Source: Flavobacteriales bacterium UBA4466 (GTDB taxonomy: Bacteria > Bacteroidota > Bacteroidia > Flavobacteriales_D > Sanyastnellaceae). Taken from it: a DNA stretch of 64,000 nucleotides. A model generated the notes under the pieces. The model had not been told where the DNA came from and made no database searches. It saw nothing but the letters and a program-made list of their open reading frames with translations. The stretch's first letter is position 1, and each line of letters begins with the position of its first letter. Positions 1 to 10,305 of the stretch are shown piece after piece. Both the position numbers and the translations under genes were made by a program. The DNA is taken from positions 1 through 64,000 of the forward strand of contig CAJJDD010000021.1 of the NCBI GenBank assembly GCA_905182895.1, read 5' to 3'.

Positions 1-2076
1 GGTTCTTCAGTGAGATATATTCAGGATGAATCTGCAGGGATTGCCATCTATTCTGCAGATACCGAAACTTCTCTCCCTTGGGAAGGTTTTGTCACTCCCT
101 CAAGAGGTGACGAAATTACTGTGACAGGTGAAATCTCGGAGTATAACGGATTATTAGAAGTGGGCCCCAATTTAAGTGTTGTTACTATTAATAGCACAGG
201 AAATGATCTACCAGATTTTGAGTACATCGACTTCTCTGATTTTGGTGAAGATCTAGAAGGACAACTGGTAAATTTTGATGGAGCTCAATTCCAGGATGGA
301 GGGAGTACCTTCGCAGGGAGCAATACGTATACTTTTCTACATGAAGGTGATCAAGGTATAATTTACCTTAGGACAGGGAGTCCTTTTGGAAGGACAGATT
401 ATCCCTGCTGGTCAGATCACGCTGACGTGGTATTGTCTCTCAGTTCTACGTTTACTGGTTTTGGAGGGTATCAGTTACTCCCTAGAGATATGGAAGACTT
501 AATTTCCGATGCAAGTATTAATCTCGTCTCTCAGCTGACTCAGTCATCTCACGATGAAAGTTCTATTAGCTTAAATTGGTTAACGGATACTCCAGGTACT
601 ACAGTGCTTTATTACGGAACAGATCCTGAAAATCTAACTGAGACTGCGTCAGGGATGGAAGGAGTAACAAGTCATGAAGTTACTATGTCGGGTCTAGAGC
701 CAGGAACAGTGTACTTCGTTTATGCTGAATCGGCTAATGATGATTCTGCAGTTCAGTCAAGCGTCTCATCATTCGCAACGATTAGTGAGTCAAGTGGAGA
801 TATTCATGTTTATTTCACTGGGTCAGTTGATGCAAGTGTTTCTACTATAGAAGAAGCTATTACTTTAGGAGCAGCTACCAATGATACTATAGCAGCCTAC
901 ATTGATAGAGCAGCATCTACGATAGATTTAGCGGTTTATAATAATAACGACCAAACGATTATGAACGCGGTGGATGATGCTTATGATAGAGGAGTTCAAA
1001 TTAGGTACATTACTCAAGGTTCTAATGCTAACATAGGTCTAGGTCAAATTAATTCGGCTATTCCCGTTTTAGAAAGACAGGATGATAATGGCTCAGGGAT
1101 GCACAACAAGTTTGTTATTATTGACGCTGATGACACCGATAACTGTGCTCTAATTACAGGTTCTACAAATTTCACTACGAATGGGCTAGTTGAAGACTAT
1201 AACAATGTAGTAATCTTTCAAGATCAATCGATTTGTAGAGGGTATAGAGTGGAGTTTGAGGAAATGTGGGGTGGAAGCGGTTCGCAGCCAATAGTAGGGA
1301 ACAGTAAATTCAGCTCACTAAAATTGAATAACACCCCTAAGCAATATACCATAGGTGGTGTGCCTGTAGAAGCATACTTTTCACCAACTGATGGTGTAAC
1401 TGATGCTATTAAGTCGGCCATCCAGACTACTGATTCCGACTTAGATTTTGCACTTTTGGTTTTAACAAGAGATGATTTACGAGATGCAATTATTGAAGAA
1501 GACAATCTATTTTTAGTGGTGGCGAGAGGAATGATAGAGCATGTAAGTGGGCTTAGGATCGGATTTTCAGGATTTATTAGAAGGTGGTGTGGATGTTGAA
1601 AGCCATGAAGGGATATTTCCTCAACTTCACCATAAGTATTGTATTATAGACCACAGTAATTTAGATTCTGATCCGCTCGTAATCACTGGTTCTCATAACT
1701 GGAGTGCCTCAGCAGAAACTGTAAATGATGAGAATACAGTCATCATCCATGACGCCAACATAGCCAATCAGTTTTACCAAGAATGGTATAAAAGATGGTC
1801 CGAATTAACGATAGGAGTAGAGGAAGTAGAAAACCAGTGGGATGTGCGATTCTACCCTAACCCTGCCTCTGATGTAGTTAACTTATACGTGAATAACACT
1901 GGGAAGTTCTAATCTTTCTGTCAGCTTGCTGGACATGACTGGAAAAGAAGTGTATCAGTCAAGCTTACAGGGTAAAAGGCATCTTTTGGATGTCTCTCGC
2001 TTTTAGTCATGGGGTTTATACGCTAATGATTCATGATGGACAGTATTCTTACGCTCAGAAGTTAGTTATTCGTTAA
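1..2076 (+). CDS. Secreted phospholipase-D-like protein with OB-like, FN3, PLD and T9SS sorting domains (5' truncated, frameshifted)
   Basis: The frame is open to the window edge, so the true start lies upstream. Counting from the GTG at 10, residues about 1-165 resemble the OB-like domain ([13 protein letters not shown]) found in Bacteroidota secreted nucleases, followed by a fibronectin type III domain (about 172-257). A first HKD half-site follows: H365, K367, D372 and GSTN near 383. The second HKD half-site (HHKYCIID, then GSHNWS) lies in another frame near 1628-1700, and a C-terminal T9SS type A domain ([14 protein letters not shown]) starts near 1850. Breaks near 1500-1547, 1910 and 1998 are each repaired by removing one base; the repaired protein ends at 2076. 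Two HKD motifs form one PLD active site, so a secreted phosphodiesterase (phospholipase or nuclease) is expected; the substrate is unknown. The longest intact pieces are 10-1599 and 1547-1912. Confidence 0.85.
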
Positions 2077-2098
2077 GTTTGCTCTAATTAATGAGCAA

Positions 2099-3037
2099 AT
2101 GGAATTCTCGAATACATCTGGAAAAATATATATAGCAGGCCATAATGGTATGGTCGGCTCAGCTATTCATAGAGCTTTACTCAAGAAAGGGTATACTAAC
2201 ATTGTAACTCGTTCTTCTAAAGAGCTAGACCTGAGAAATCAGAACGAAGTAAATGATTTCTTCAAGTCCGAAAAACCGGATTTCGTTTTTTTGGCCGCAG
2301 CCAAGGTTGGAGGGATTCTGGCCAACAACACATATAGGGCAGAATTTCTTTATGACAACTTGATGATTCAGACAAACGTCATTCATGCAAGCTATACCAA
2401 TAAAGTTTCTAAGCTATTATTCTTAGGTTCGTCATGTATTTATCCTAAAATGGCTAAGCAGCCACTCACAGAAGAGGCGCTGTTAACGGGAGAGTTAGAG
2501 CCTACTAATGAGCCGTATGCTATAGCGAAGATTGCTGGAATTAAAATGTGTGAGGCATACAGAGACCAATATGGTGTTAACTTCATTTCTGCCATGCCTA
2601 CAAATCTTTATGGCCCTAATGATAATTATGATTTAAAAAGTAGCCATGTCCTTCCTGCCTTACTTAGAAAATTTCATGAAGCTAAAGTTTCAGGAGATTC
2701 GGAAGTTCAGTGCTGGGGAACTGGCTCTCCTATGCGGGAGTTCTTACATGTAGATGATTTAGCAGCAGGCTGTCTTCACTTAATGCTAACTTATGATCAA
2801 AAAGAATTCGTAAACATTGGGACGGGAACAGATGTGACCATTAAGGACCTGGCAGAGACCATAGCCTCTATTGTTGGGTTTAATGGAGAACTCGTTTGGG
2901 ATTCCACCAAGCCAGACGGAACACCAAGAAAGCTTATGAACGTAGGTCGAATTCACGCTTCAGGATGGAAGCATGAAATAGACCTCAAAGAAGGCATTAA
3001 ACAAGTATTTAAGGAATTTACGAATAATGATTGTTGA
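2099..3037 (+). CDS. fcl: GDP-L-fucose synthase
   Basis: This 312-residue extended short-chain dehydrogenase is of family-typical length. It carries the N-terminal NADP-binding glycine motif ([10 protein letters not shown], residues about 13-22) and the catalytic Ser/Tyr/Lys set, with SSCIYP near 110 and Y140xxxK144. It also has the family signature around [12 protein letters not shown]. It converts GDP-4-keto-6-deoxymannose to GDP-L-fucose in the cytoplasm, supplying fucose for surface polysaccharide or O-antigen. The next gene's probable ATG (3027) lies inside its 3' end, which suggests translational coupling. The neighbourhood (wecA, two RemB-like proteins) fits an envelope polysaccharide role. 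Confidence 0.95.
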   Translation: MEFSNTSGKIYIAGHNGMVGSAIHRALLKKGYTNIVTRSSKELDLRNQNEVNDFFKSEKPDFVFLAAAKVGGILANNTYRAEFLYDNLMIQTNVIHASYTNKVSKLLFLGSSCIYPKMAKQPLTEEALLTGELEPTNEPYAIAKIAGIKMCEAYRDQYGVNFISAMPTNLYGPNDNYDLKSSHVLPALLRKFHEAKVSGDSEVQCWGTGSPMREFLHVDDLAAGCLHLMLTYDQKEFVNIGTGTDVTIKDLAETIASIVGFNGELVWDSTKPDGTPRKLMNVGRIHASGWKHEIDLKEGIKQVFKEFTNNDC

Positions 3038-4497
3038 ATTTCCACGTTTAATTACTATTTCAATCTTTTTTTCTTTTAGCCATAAACGTATCCGGCCAGT
3101 TGGATTTGTTTCCACTGCAGCAGGATTATATTGAAGAGTCTAGATATTCTTATGGAGATTTAGACTCAGCTACTCATACGTCTATACTGCCATTTTCGGT
3201 AAAAGACTCAGAGCTATCTGAGTCTTACTTTTACAGGGATACCTCGCTTTATTACAATCTTTTAGCAGCCAAGGTTTTTAAGGATGATTTATTTTCTATA
3301 AACGAAGAAGATTTTGTGCTCAGAATAAATCCGCTTTTCGATTTTAGAGGAGCCAAAGATTTGATAGATACCAGCACTTATGCTGATACCACTCTATTTA
3401 TACAGAATTCTAGAGGATTTAAAATGGATGGAAAAATAGGAAAGCGGCTCTTTTTTCAAACAGGATTTTTAGAAAATCAGTCCTATTTACCTAGTTGGCA
3501 GAAAACATATGCAGATACTAACTTGGTCATTCCTGGAATGGGAAGACATAAGGCGTATAAAGACAGCGGGTTTGATTATTCCCAATCTTATGGATGGGTA
3601 AACTACTTTCCTGTTAAAAACATTAATCTCTTCTTTGGCCATGGGAAAATGTTCTCAGGACATGGCTATAGGTCACATTTATTAAGTCATCAAAGTTTTA
3701 ACTTCCCCCATTTAAAAGCCTCAGTGACTCTTCTTAAAGGAAAGTTAAAAGCCATGTGGAGTCTAGCAGCGCTGCAATCTCTGAGCAGGAAACCTTTAGG
3801 GGAAGTTCCAGAATCATTGTTCAAGAAAAAATCAGCTACATTTTCCTCATTAAGTTACTTGGTAGGAAAAAGAGTAGAATTGTCAGTTTTTGAAACCAAT
3901 ATATGGAAGAGGTACAGTGAGTTTTCTGGTACTGTTCCTCTAAATGGACTAGCTTATGCTCCTGTGCCATTATTAGGATACCTAACACAGCGCGTAGATT
4001 CTCTCCAGTCAGCTAGAATTGGATTTAATGGGCTATTAAAAATCTCAAATAGAATTCAGTTTTATTCTCAATATCAAATAGAGACTGAAGGCCTTCAGTT
4101 GGGAATTCGAATAAATGAATTAGGGATAAAAGGATTAAGAGTCCAGGCAGAATATAATCAAGCTAACATGGTGGCTGAAATAGACCCGATGGTCAGTTTT
4201 AGTCATTTAAATGAGGGGCTAGGACACCCAGTTCAAGATACTTTTGATGAGGTGTTTATTTCTGTAAACTACATCAAAAATCGCTGGTTAGGTAAGGTGT
4301 CTTACTCCCAGGTAAATAGCCTGGCAGACAGAAAAACCCTAGATGTGAATGCAGCTTATTTAGTAAATGCTAAAACTAATTTAAAAATAGCCTTGGGTTA
4401 CTTATATAGAGATCAAGGACAGGGGGGTAGCTCTCAGTCGGGACTTTTCTACTTTGGTGTGAAAACTTCTATATTTGACTCCTTCTATAATTTTTAA
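3027..4497 (+). CDS. RemB/Wzi-like outer membrane beta-barrel protein, copy 1
   Basis: The long open frame begins at a weak TTG (3100), but an ATG at 3027, overlapping the end of fcl, reads a good signal peptide ([15 protein letters not shown]). Dropping one T from the T-runs near 3065-3078 joins it to [12 protein letters not shown]. The mature protein (about 465 residues) is rich in alternating hydrophobic and aromatic segments typical of a beta-barrel. It has motifs shared with the gene at 5606, such as [15 protein letters not shown] and a late [10 protein letters not shown]. These resemble the gliding-motility protein RemB and capsule-assembly Wzi barrels. I infer an outer membrane protein linked to surface polysaccharide or cell-surface adhesion. 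The RemB assignment rests on recalled motif likeness and gene context, not a search. Confidence 0.7.
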
Positions 4498-4523
4498 TAA
4501 CTTGCTAATAAAATCAATCAATC

Positions 4524-5609
4524 TTGACCGAACTCCTTCTCGCATTTCTCACCGCTTTCGGAGTAGTCTTAGTGGCTACGCCTTCTTTAATTAAAGTAGC
4601 TAAGATTAAGCATTTAGTGGATGAGCCAAGTGAAGACCGTAAAGTCCATAGAAAAAGCGTACCTACTATTGGAGGTATTATGATTTTCGCAGGAACTATA
4701 CTCGCGTTTTGTCTTTTCTTTCCCACTGATGATATAGGCTTTGCATTTGATGTGAAAGAGGCTGTGCATGATTTCCAGTACATTATAGCATGTCTCTTTA
4801 TTCTCTTTTTTGTAGGAACTAAAGACGACATTATTGGGTTTAGCCCAACTAAAAAGCTTATCGCCCATCTGTTAGTAGGAGGTATTCTCGTATTTATGGC
4901 CGATTTCCGTATTACTAGTCTTTACGGGCTGTTTAGACTTGATGGAGATTTGCCTTATTGGTTCAGTGCTCCATTTTCTATTTTTGTCTATATCGTAGTA
5001 GTAAATGCGGTAAACCTTATAGATGGGGTAGACGGTTTAGCCGCTGGAGTTGGTTTTATTTCAAGTGTTGCCTTTGCCTGTTGGTTTGTTATTATCGGTC
5101 ATTTCCCATTTGCTGTGCTAGCTACTTCGTTGGCAGGATCTTTGTTAGGGTTTTTAATCTTCAACTTCAATCCCGCTAAAATATTTATGGGGGACTCAGG
5201 CTCTCTTATTATTGGCCTAATAATGTATGTTTTGTCCATCGGAATGATTGAGCAGCAAGGCCTGGACCAAGACTTAATGATTACCTCAATCTCCCGTCCA
5301 GTTTTGGCTATGGCTATTCTAGCGTACCCACTTTTAGACACAATCAGAGTATTTACCTTGAGGGCTTTAAAAGGAACCTCTCCCTTCAGTGCGGATAGGA
5401 ATCACCTACATCATCATCTGCTAGACTTAGGCTTGAGCCATAAACAAACAGTATTAGTTGTCTATGCATTCTGTTTAATTATTATAGCTCTGGTATTTCT
5501 AACTCCTATCCACTCTCCCAATGTTAGCTTTTTAATAGTAGGGGTCACTGCATTTGTGCTTACTCAATGCATTTTCATTTTTAAGAACTTCAGAAAAGTT
5601 AGTTCATGA
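4524..5609 (+). CDS. wecA: Undecaprenyl-phosphate GlcNAc-1-phosphate transferase (MraY/WecA family)
   Basis: A polytopic membrane protein of 361 residues with about ten hydrophobic segments. Family signatures are visible: PTIGGI after the first helix, the Asp pair in GTKDDIIGF (about 98-106), NLIDGVDGLAAG, MGDSGSL and the late histidine motif HLHHHLLDLG. Enzymes of this family move a sugar-1-phosphate from UDP-HexNAc onto undecaprenyl phosphate at the inner membrane, starting O-antigen or exopolysaccharide repeat synthesis. The start is a TTG at 4524 placed to give MTELLLAFLTAFGVVL; no better ATG is in frame nearby. The stop overlaps the next ATG (ATGA at 5606-5609). The exact sugar cannot be told from sequence alone. 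Confidence 0.92.
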   Translation: MTELLLAFLTAFGVVLVATPSLIKVAKIKHLVDEPSEDRKVHRKSVPTIGGIMIFAGTILAFCLFFPTDDIGFAFDVKEAVHDFQYIIACLFILFFVGTKDDIIGFSPTKKLIAHLLVGGILVFMADFRITSLYGLFRLDGDLPYWFSAPFSIFVYIVVVNAVNLIDGVDGLAAGVGFISSVAFACWFVIIGHFPFAVLATSLAGSLLGFLIFNFNPAKIFMGDSGSLIIGLIMYVLSIGMIEQQGLDQDLMITSISRPVLAMAILAYPLLDTIRVFTLRALKGTSPFSADRNHLHHHLLDLGLSHKQTVLVVYAFCLIIIALVFLTPIHSPNVSFLIVGVTAFVLTQCIFIFKNFRKVSS

Positions 5610-7102
5610 TTAGGGAGTTATCGGTAGTGACTTTACTGCTGTGTAGCCATTTCTTATTGGGGCAAGAGGGAAGCCAGGACTCTTTGGTGCCAAAAATCTC
5701 CTGTACTTATTCAGGAGTTTTATACGCCAGTTTCTTTTTCCGAATATCAAGGAAGTGAGATTAAACTCCCTATTAAAGTAAAAGCTAATTTAGATTTCCT
5801 CCTTAACACAGGAGGTTCTTTTGTTAACGAAGTATCCCCTGTTTACGCGGGCTATGTTAATCCTGGAGTAGTATTGAAAAGCCGAAATAAGACTTTAAAC
5901 TTAGATTATTCGATGGCTAGCTTAGGTTTAGGTAATTACATGTCGGAATTTGTGGATAGCACAGGAGTTCTGTCAGGGTTTGGCGTTGCAACGCAAGAAA
6001 AATTCGGCTATTTGGCTAATAGAATACGAGGAAGATTTAATTGGCAAATATCCAAGCATTTTAATACAGAGATAGGAAATCACACTAATTTTTGGGGTAA
6101 TGGGTATAGGTCTATGGTTCTAGGAGAGAATACAACTCCATATCCATATTTAAAACTTACCACGAAAGTTTGGAAAATTAAGTACACTAATTTATTTATG
6201 CAACTCCGAGACCTGCAGCCAAACGTGTCATGGAAAGACTCCAGGCAGAAGTATGTGGCGCTGCACGCTATAGACTTTAAAGTTAATGAGCGCTTCTCGT
6301 TTACCGTATTTGAATCGGTGGTTTGGCAATCCTCGGATACCTTGTCCAATAGGAATTTTGATATCAATTACCTAAACCCTGTAATATTCTACAGACCTGT
6401 AGAGTTTAGTCAAGGGTCTGCCGATAATGTTCTTTTAGGAATCGCGGCTCGGTTAAGTTTGGATAAAAACTTCATGTGTTACGGTCAGCTTTTTCTAGAT
6501 GAGTTTTTACTATCAGAAGTGAAAAAGCGCGAAGGCTGGTGGGCAAATAAAGTAGGTATACAAATAGGCGTTCAAGCGGCTAATTTATTGCCAGGATTCT
6601 GGGCTTATTCAGAATTTAATAGTGCTCGACCCTTTACCTATACACACGGAAGTGTGCTTCAGAATTATGGCCATAGAAATCAGTCTCTAGCTCACCCCTT
6701 AGGAACTAATTTTTACGAGTGGTCTTCTGGAGCTCAGCTAGAAAGAAATAATTGGACCTTCACGGGAAGGTTTAATTGGGCACTTTACGGACGAGACTTA
6801 AATGGAGATAATTATGGTGGAGATATTTTTAGGTCTTATAGAGCAGCCTTTTAGAGTTTATGACAACAAAATAGGTCAAGGAAACACCCACCATTCTACA
6901 GTCACACAGTTAACCTGCTTCTAGAAAGATATTGAAAAATAGGGATGTATTCTTTTTCGGAAGTTATAATTGGCGTCATGTACAAAATCAGTTTGAATTA
7001 AATGATGAGCATATTTTTTCCTTCGGAATAAGCTCATCAGTCTATAAGATAAGCTCTAAAAATTCTAATGGAGCTTTGCCCAGTTTATCGAATGATTTTT
7101 GA
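5606..7102 (+). CDS. RemB-like outer membrane protein, copy 2 (frameshifted)
   Basis: The ATG at 5606 overlaps the wecA stop and opens a signal peptide (MIRELSVVTLLLCSHFLLGQ). The frame is lost near 5690; one base out restores QKSPVLIQEFYTPVSFSEYQ and links to the long open stretch 5874-6854. After 6854, further one-base shifts near 6850, 6910 and 6930 reconnect RVYDNKIGQGNTHHS and a barrel-like tail ending NGALPSLSNDF at 7102. Family-type motifs include NFWGNGYRSM and NYGHRNQSLAHPLGTNF, recalled from the gliding protein RemB. With the copy at 3027 it brackets wecA, so the pair probably acts at the outer membrane on polysaccharide display or adhesion. The intact core alone is 326 residues. 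Confidence 0.75.
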
Positions 7103-7135
7103 TAATTTCTATACATTTAGTCTTAAGAATTGGAC

Positions 7136-7143
7136 TACTTTTG
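7136..7143 (+). promoter_or_regulatory. Putative -7 box (TACTTTTG) for the ctaB operon
   Basis: The octamer matches the Bacteroidota -7 consensus TAnnTTTG and lies 19 bases before the TTG start of ctaB. No convincing -33 TTG is visible at normal spacing, so this rests on the -7 box and its position alone. Confidence 0.4.
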
Positions 7144-7161
7144 TGCGCTCAATAGTTCATT

Positions 7162-8064
7162 TTGACAGCAGCGATATTAAATCAAATAAGTTATATTAAG
7201 TCTATTAAAATTAAAGACTTAGCCGAGTTGATGAAGCTTAAATTGTCAGCCTTGGTTGTGCTGTCGGCTGTGTTGGGTTATTTCATGGGGACATCTTCTC
7301 CTGAAATTTTACAAATTGTTTTCGTAATACTAGGAGGTTTGCTCCTTACAGGAGGTTCTAACGGTTTTAATCAGGTTTGGGAAAGAAACCAGGACGCCTT
7401 GATGAAGCGAACCATGAATAGACCTCTTCCGACAGGAAGTCTCTCCGTGGAAGTCGCTATCGTTTGGAGTACGGTTGTGTCTATAGCTGGTATTTCTATT
7501 CTCTGGTTTTTGTTAAATCCTTTCTGCGGAATTCTAGGTGTGCTAGCGTTGTATAGTTATGTTTTTCTGTACACCCCATTAAAAAGAGTAAATAGTGTCG
7601 GTGTTACTGTTGGAGCTTTTCCTGGAGCTATACCTCCTATGCTAGGCTATGTAGCTGCTAGTGGATCTTTTGGACTAGAGCCAGGGTTACTGTTTGCGTT
7701 GCAATTTATGTGGCAGTTTCCTCATTTTTGGGCTATCGCGTGGGTAGCTAAAAAGGATTATGATAATGGGGGTTTCAAAATGCTCCCATTTAACAAGGGT
7801 AAAACCACATTTACCGCGTGTTATATAGCCTTGTCTGCTTTCGTTCTAATCCCCGTAAGTATTTTACCATGGTTTACTGGTAGTGAGGGTCCTATGATAG
7901 GAAATGTCGCAGGAGTCTCAACTTTAATTATCGGGATACTTTATTTCATGGTAGCTCTTAGGTTTGCACTAACAAAAGAGGATAAATATGCTAAGCAAGT
8001 AATGTTTGGTTCGTTTATCTATCTCCCTGTAGTACAGTTATTATTCGTTCTAGATAAAATTTAA
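7162..8064 (+). CDS. ctaB: Protoheme IX farnesyltransferase (heme O synthase)
   Basis: A 300-residue UbiA-superfamily membrane prenyltransferase with about nine hydrophobic helices. The catalytic Asp-rich loop is clear: NQVWERNQDALMKRTMNRPL (near residues 70-90), then the second conserved region around YTPLKRVN. It farnesylates heme B to heme O, the first step to the heme A/O of the terminal oxidase. It heads a block of oxidase subunit and assembly genes that follow in the same direction with short gaps. The start is a TTG at 7162, giving MTAAILNQISYIKS, supported by the upstream -7 box. An ATG 23 codons in (MKLKLSALVV) would remove part of the cytoplasmic N-terminus. Confidence 0.95.
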   Translation: MTAAILNQISYIKSIKIKDLAELMKLKLSALVVLSAVLGYFMGTSSPEILQIVFVILGGLLLTGGSNGFNQVWERNQDALMKRTMNRPLPTGSLSVEVAIVWSTVVSIAGISILWFLLNPFCGILGVLALYSYVFLYTPLKRVNSVGVTVGAFPGAIPPMLGYVAASGSFGLEPGLLFALQFMWQFPHFWAIAWVAKKDYDNGGFKMLPFNKGKTTFTACYIALSAFVLIPVSILPWFTGSEGPMIGNVAGVSTLIIGILYFMVALRFALTKEDKYAKQVMFGSFIYLPVVQLLFVLDKI

Positions 8065-8076
8065 ATACCATTTAAA

Positions 8077-8844
8077 ATGTCAGAATCTACACTTTCCTCA
8101 GATACAGAAACAAAAAAAAAGAAGGTGGATGTGTTCGAAGGTCATCCACTTGAAGTAAAGGAGAGAACTAAGAAGATGCTTATGTATCTCATTCTATTTG
8201 CTGTTCTTATGATGTTTGGCGGATTTACTTCTGCATTTATAGTAATGGCACCTCAGGCATACTGGGTTCATCCAGAGCCTGTTTCAGGATTGCTTGCAAG
8301 TAATGTCATCATTATTATATCCAGTTTGTTTTTAATAGGCGCAGGATATATGGCTAGCCAAGGGAAAAGGCAGGCTACGACCATACTACTTGTTCTTACT
8401 TTTCTATCCGGAATCGGGTTTACTCTCAGCCAGTGGAATGGTTGGCTACAATTAAATGATAAAGGATTGTTTGTTTCGCATAATGAAATTGGAGATGTTT
8501 CAGGAGAATATGGAGTTGATTACATGATAACCTATAACTCGTTACCTGTGATTTTTGAAAATGGACAGTTTTATAAAGGAACAGACAAGGAAAGACTTGA
8601 ACCAGTCACTCAAGTGATGCAAAAGCAAAAAGATAATTCTACCAGTTTGCTGTTCCTGTTTATTTCTGTACATGCATTCCATTTAGTTCTAGGGTTAATT
8701 TACTTGATAATTAACATAGTAAGAAGCGTGAGAGGGACTTTTTCAAATGGAGACATAATAAGTTTAAGGACTCAAGGGATTTACTGGCACTTTATGGGAA
8801 TATTGTGGCTCTATTTGTATGCTTTTTTGTTCATTATTTACTAA
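8077..8844 (+). CDS. Heme-copper oxidase subunit III, first copy
   Basis: This 255-residue membrane protein has five main hydrophobic segments and the subunit III hallmark near the C-terminus, LFLFISVHAFHLVLGLIYL, followed by a YWHF motif. A hydrophilic stretch of about 60 residues (about 125-190) between helices 3 and 4 is longer than in minimal subunit III and lacks recognisable ligands. It belongs to the oxidase membrane complex, which has a subunit III role in stability and oxygen access. Flavobacterial oxidase loci commonly carry two adjacent subunit III genes, as here with 8869. Subunits I and II are not in this window. Confidence 0.88.
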   Translation: MSESTLSSDTETKKKKVDVFEGHPLEVKERTKKMLMYLILFAVLMMFGGFTSAFIVMAPQAYWVHPEPVSGLLASNVIIIISSLFLIGAGYMASQGKRQATTILLVLTFLSGIGFTLSQWNGWLQLNDKGLFVSHNEIGDVSGEYGVDYMITYNSLPVIFENGQFYKGTDKERLEPVTQVMQKQKDNSTSLLFLFISVHAFHLVLGLIYLIINIVRSVRGTFSNGDIISLRTQGIYWHFMGILWLYLYAFLFIIY

Positions 8845-8868
8845 AATTGCAAGAAATTACTACGACTG

Positions 8869-9903
8869 ATGTCAGGAGAAGCTTCAAAACAAATTGAAAA
8901 AGACGTTTTATGGGGGGGAGGAAGATCTCCTTTCAGCGTTACTTATGGTAAAATGATGATGTGGTTCTTCCTAGTATCGGATGCCCTTACATTTAGCGGC
9001 CTCTTGATTTCTCTAGGATTTTTTAGAACTGGTGTCTTCGGTGACCTTGAAGGCTTTTGGCCGGTGGGGGAGAAAGTATTTGAGGCATTACCACTCTTGG
9101 GAACAGGCTTCCCGTTGATCTACGTAGCGCTCATGACATTCCTATTGATTGTAAGTTCTGTTACTATGGTGCTAGCCGTGGAAGCAGGACATAGGAATGA
9201 TAAAAGAAGCGTTACTAAATGGTTAGTCTGGACTGTAATAGGAGGATTCTTCTTCTTGGGCTCTCAGGCATGGGAGTGGTATCACTTTATTCACGGTTCT
9301 GGTGGTTATTATATTAGCGCGAATGAACTTGTAGTTGATGGTTTAGATCAATCGGGTGAAACCATAAGCTATACAGTAGCAGCTGGAGAAAAAGTTTATT
9401 ATGGAGCAGAGCACGGACATTCTCATGAAGAAGAGGGTCATGATGAGCACCACGGACATGATCATGCATCTAATAATGAAATCTCAGGAATGGGAGGCGG
9501 TGGACATGATGACCATGCCGAGGAAGAGGTGCATGGAGAGCAAACTCCAAAAGTATTGTACTTAAATAAGTATCAAACTTCTATAGTCACTGTAGATGAT
9601 GCCGGAACAATAACGAAGCTTTTGGCAGTTAAAAATGAGAACCTTCCAGAAACCAGCGGAGCAGATTTAAGTTCTAATGAATATGGGCCTCAGCAGTACG
9701 CTAATTTCTTTTTCTTCGTTACAGGATTTCATGGTTTTCACGTATTTTCAGGTGTGCTTATTAACTTGATCGTACTAATTATGGTGATTAAAGGAGTAAT
9801 GCATAAGAGAGGACATTATGAAATGGTTGAGAAAACGGGATTATACTGGCACTTTATAGACCTAGTGTGGGTGTTTGTATTTACATTCTTTTACTTAGTT
9901 TAA
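8869..9903 (+). CDS. Cytochrome c oxidase subunit III, second copy, with His-rich loop
   Basis: 344 residues with subunit III topology: helices around residues 25-45, 82-105, 118-135, then about 280-305 and 325-343. The C-terminal signatures TGFHGFHVFSGVLINL and YWHFIDLVWVFVF are typical. Between helices 3 and 4 lies an insertion of roughly 130 residues holding a dense His/Asp/Glu cluster (about 182-225; EHGHSHEEEGHDEHHGHDH and HDDHAEEEVHGE). This cluster would sit on one membrane face and could bind Cu, Zn or Ni. It follows the first subunit III gene by 24 bases and precedes subunit IV by 11 bases, so co-transcription is likely. Confidence 0.9.
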   Translation: MSGEASKQIEKDVLWGGGRSPFSVTYGKMMMWFFLVSDALTFSGLLISLGFFRTGVFGDLEGFWPVGEKVFEALPLLGTGFPLIYVALMTFLLIVSSVTMVLAVEAGHRNDKRSVTKWLVWTVIGGFFFLGSQAWEWYHFIHGSGGYYISANELVVDGLDQSGETISYTVAAGEKVYYGAEHGHSHEEEGHDEHHGHDHASNNEISGMGGGGHDDHAEEEVHGEQTPKVLYLNKYQTSIVTVDDAGTITKLLAVKNENLPETSGADLSSNEYGPQQYANFFFFVTGFHGFHVFSGVLINLIVLIMVIKGVMHKRGHYEMVEKTGLYWHFIDLVWVFVFTFFYLV

Positions 9904-9914
9904 TTTAATAAATA

Positions 9915-10295
9915 ATGGAAAGAGACGATTTAATACAAGATCATAATTATTCTATATCAGCTAATCATAATGAGGCTCAGGGTGTTGTTATAAGAAAAAA
10001 GATATGGAAAGTAACTGGGATTCTCACCCTAATTACTTTCATAGAGGTTGTTTTAGGCATTGGTTTTAAGCAGAATAGTGATTGGTGGGCATTCATTAAA
10101 TGGTCGTTCATCATCTTGACATTATTTAAAGCGGCATACATTGTTTTATCATTTATGCACTTAGGAGATGAAAGAAAAAATCTTAAATGGACTATTCTAA
10201 CGCCTTACTTAATGTTTGTAGCTTACTTACTTTTTATAGCTGCTAGAGAAGGAACAGATATGTCTGCGCTATTATTAAATTACTTAGGAAGTTAA
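9915..10295 (+). CDS. Cytochrome c oxidase subunit IV family protein
   Basis: A 126-residue protein with three hydrophobic helices (about 33-55, 62-83 and 94-116), matching the prokaryotic subunit IV (CyoD/CtaF-like) layout. The motif FKAAYIVLSFMHLGDERK between helices 2 and 3 is typical of the family. It sits directly after the subunit III pair and before the copper-chaperone genes, consistent with a small structural subunit of the same oxidase. Confidence 0.85.
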   Translation: MERDDLIQDHNYSISANHNEAQGVVIRKKIWKVTGILTLITFIEVVLGIGFKQNSDWWAFIKWSFIILTLFKAAYIVLSFMHLGDERKNLKWTILTPYLMFVAYLLFIAAREGTDMSALLLNYLGS

Positions 10296-10305
10296 TAACT
10301 TACAA

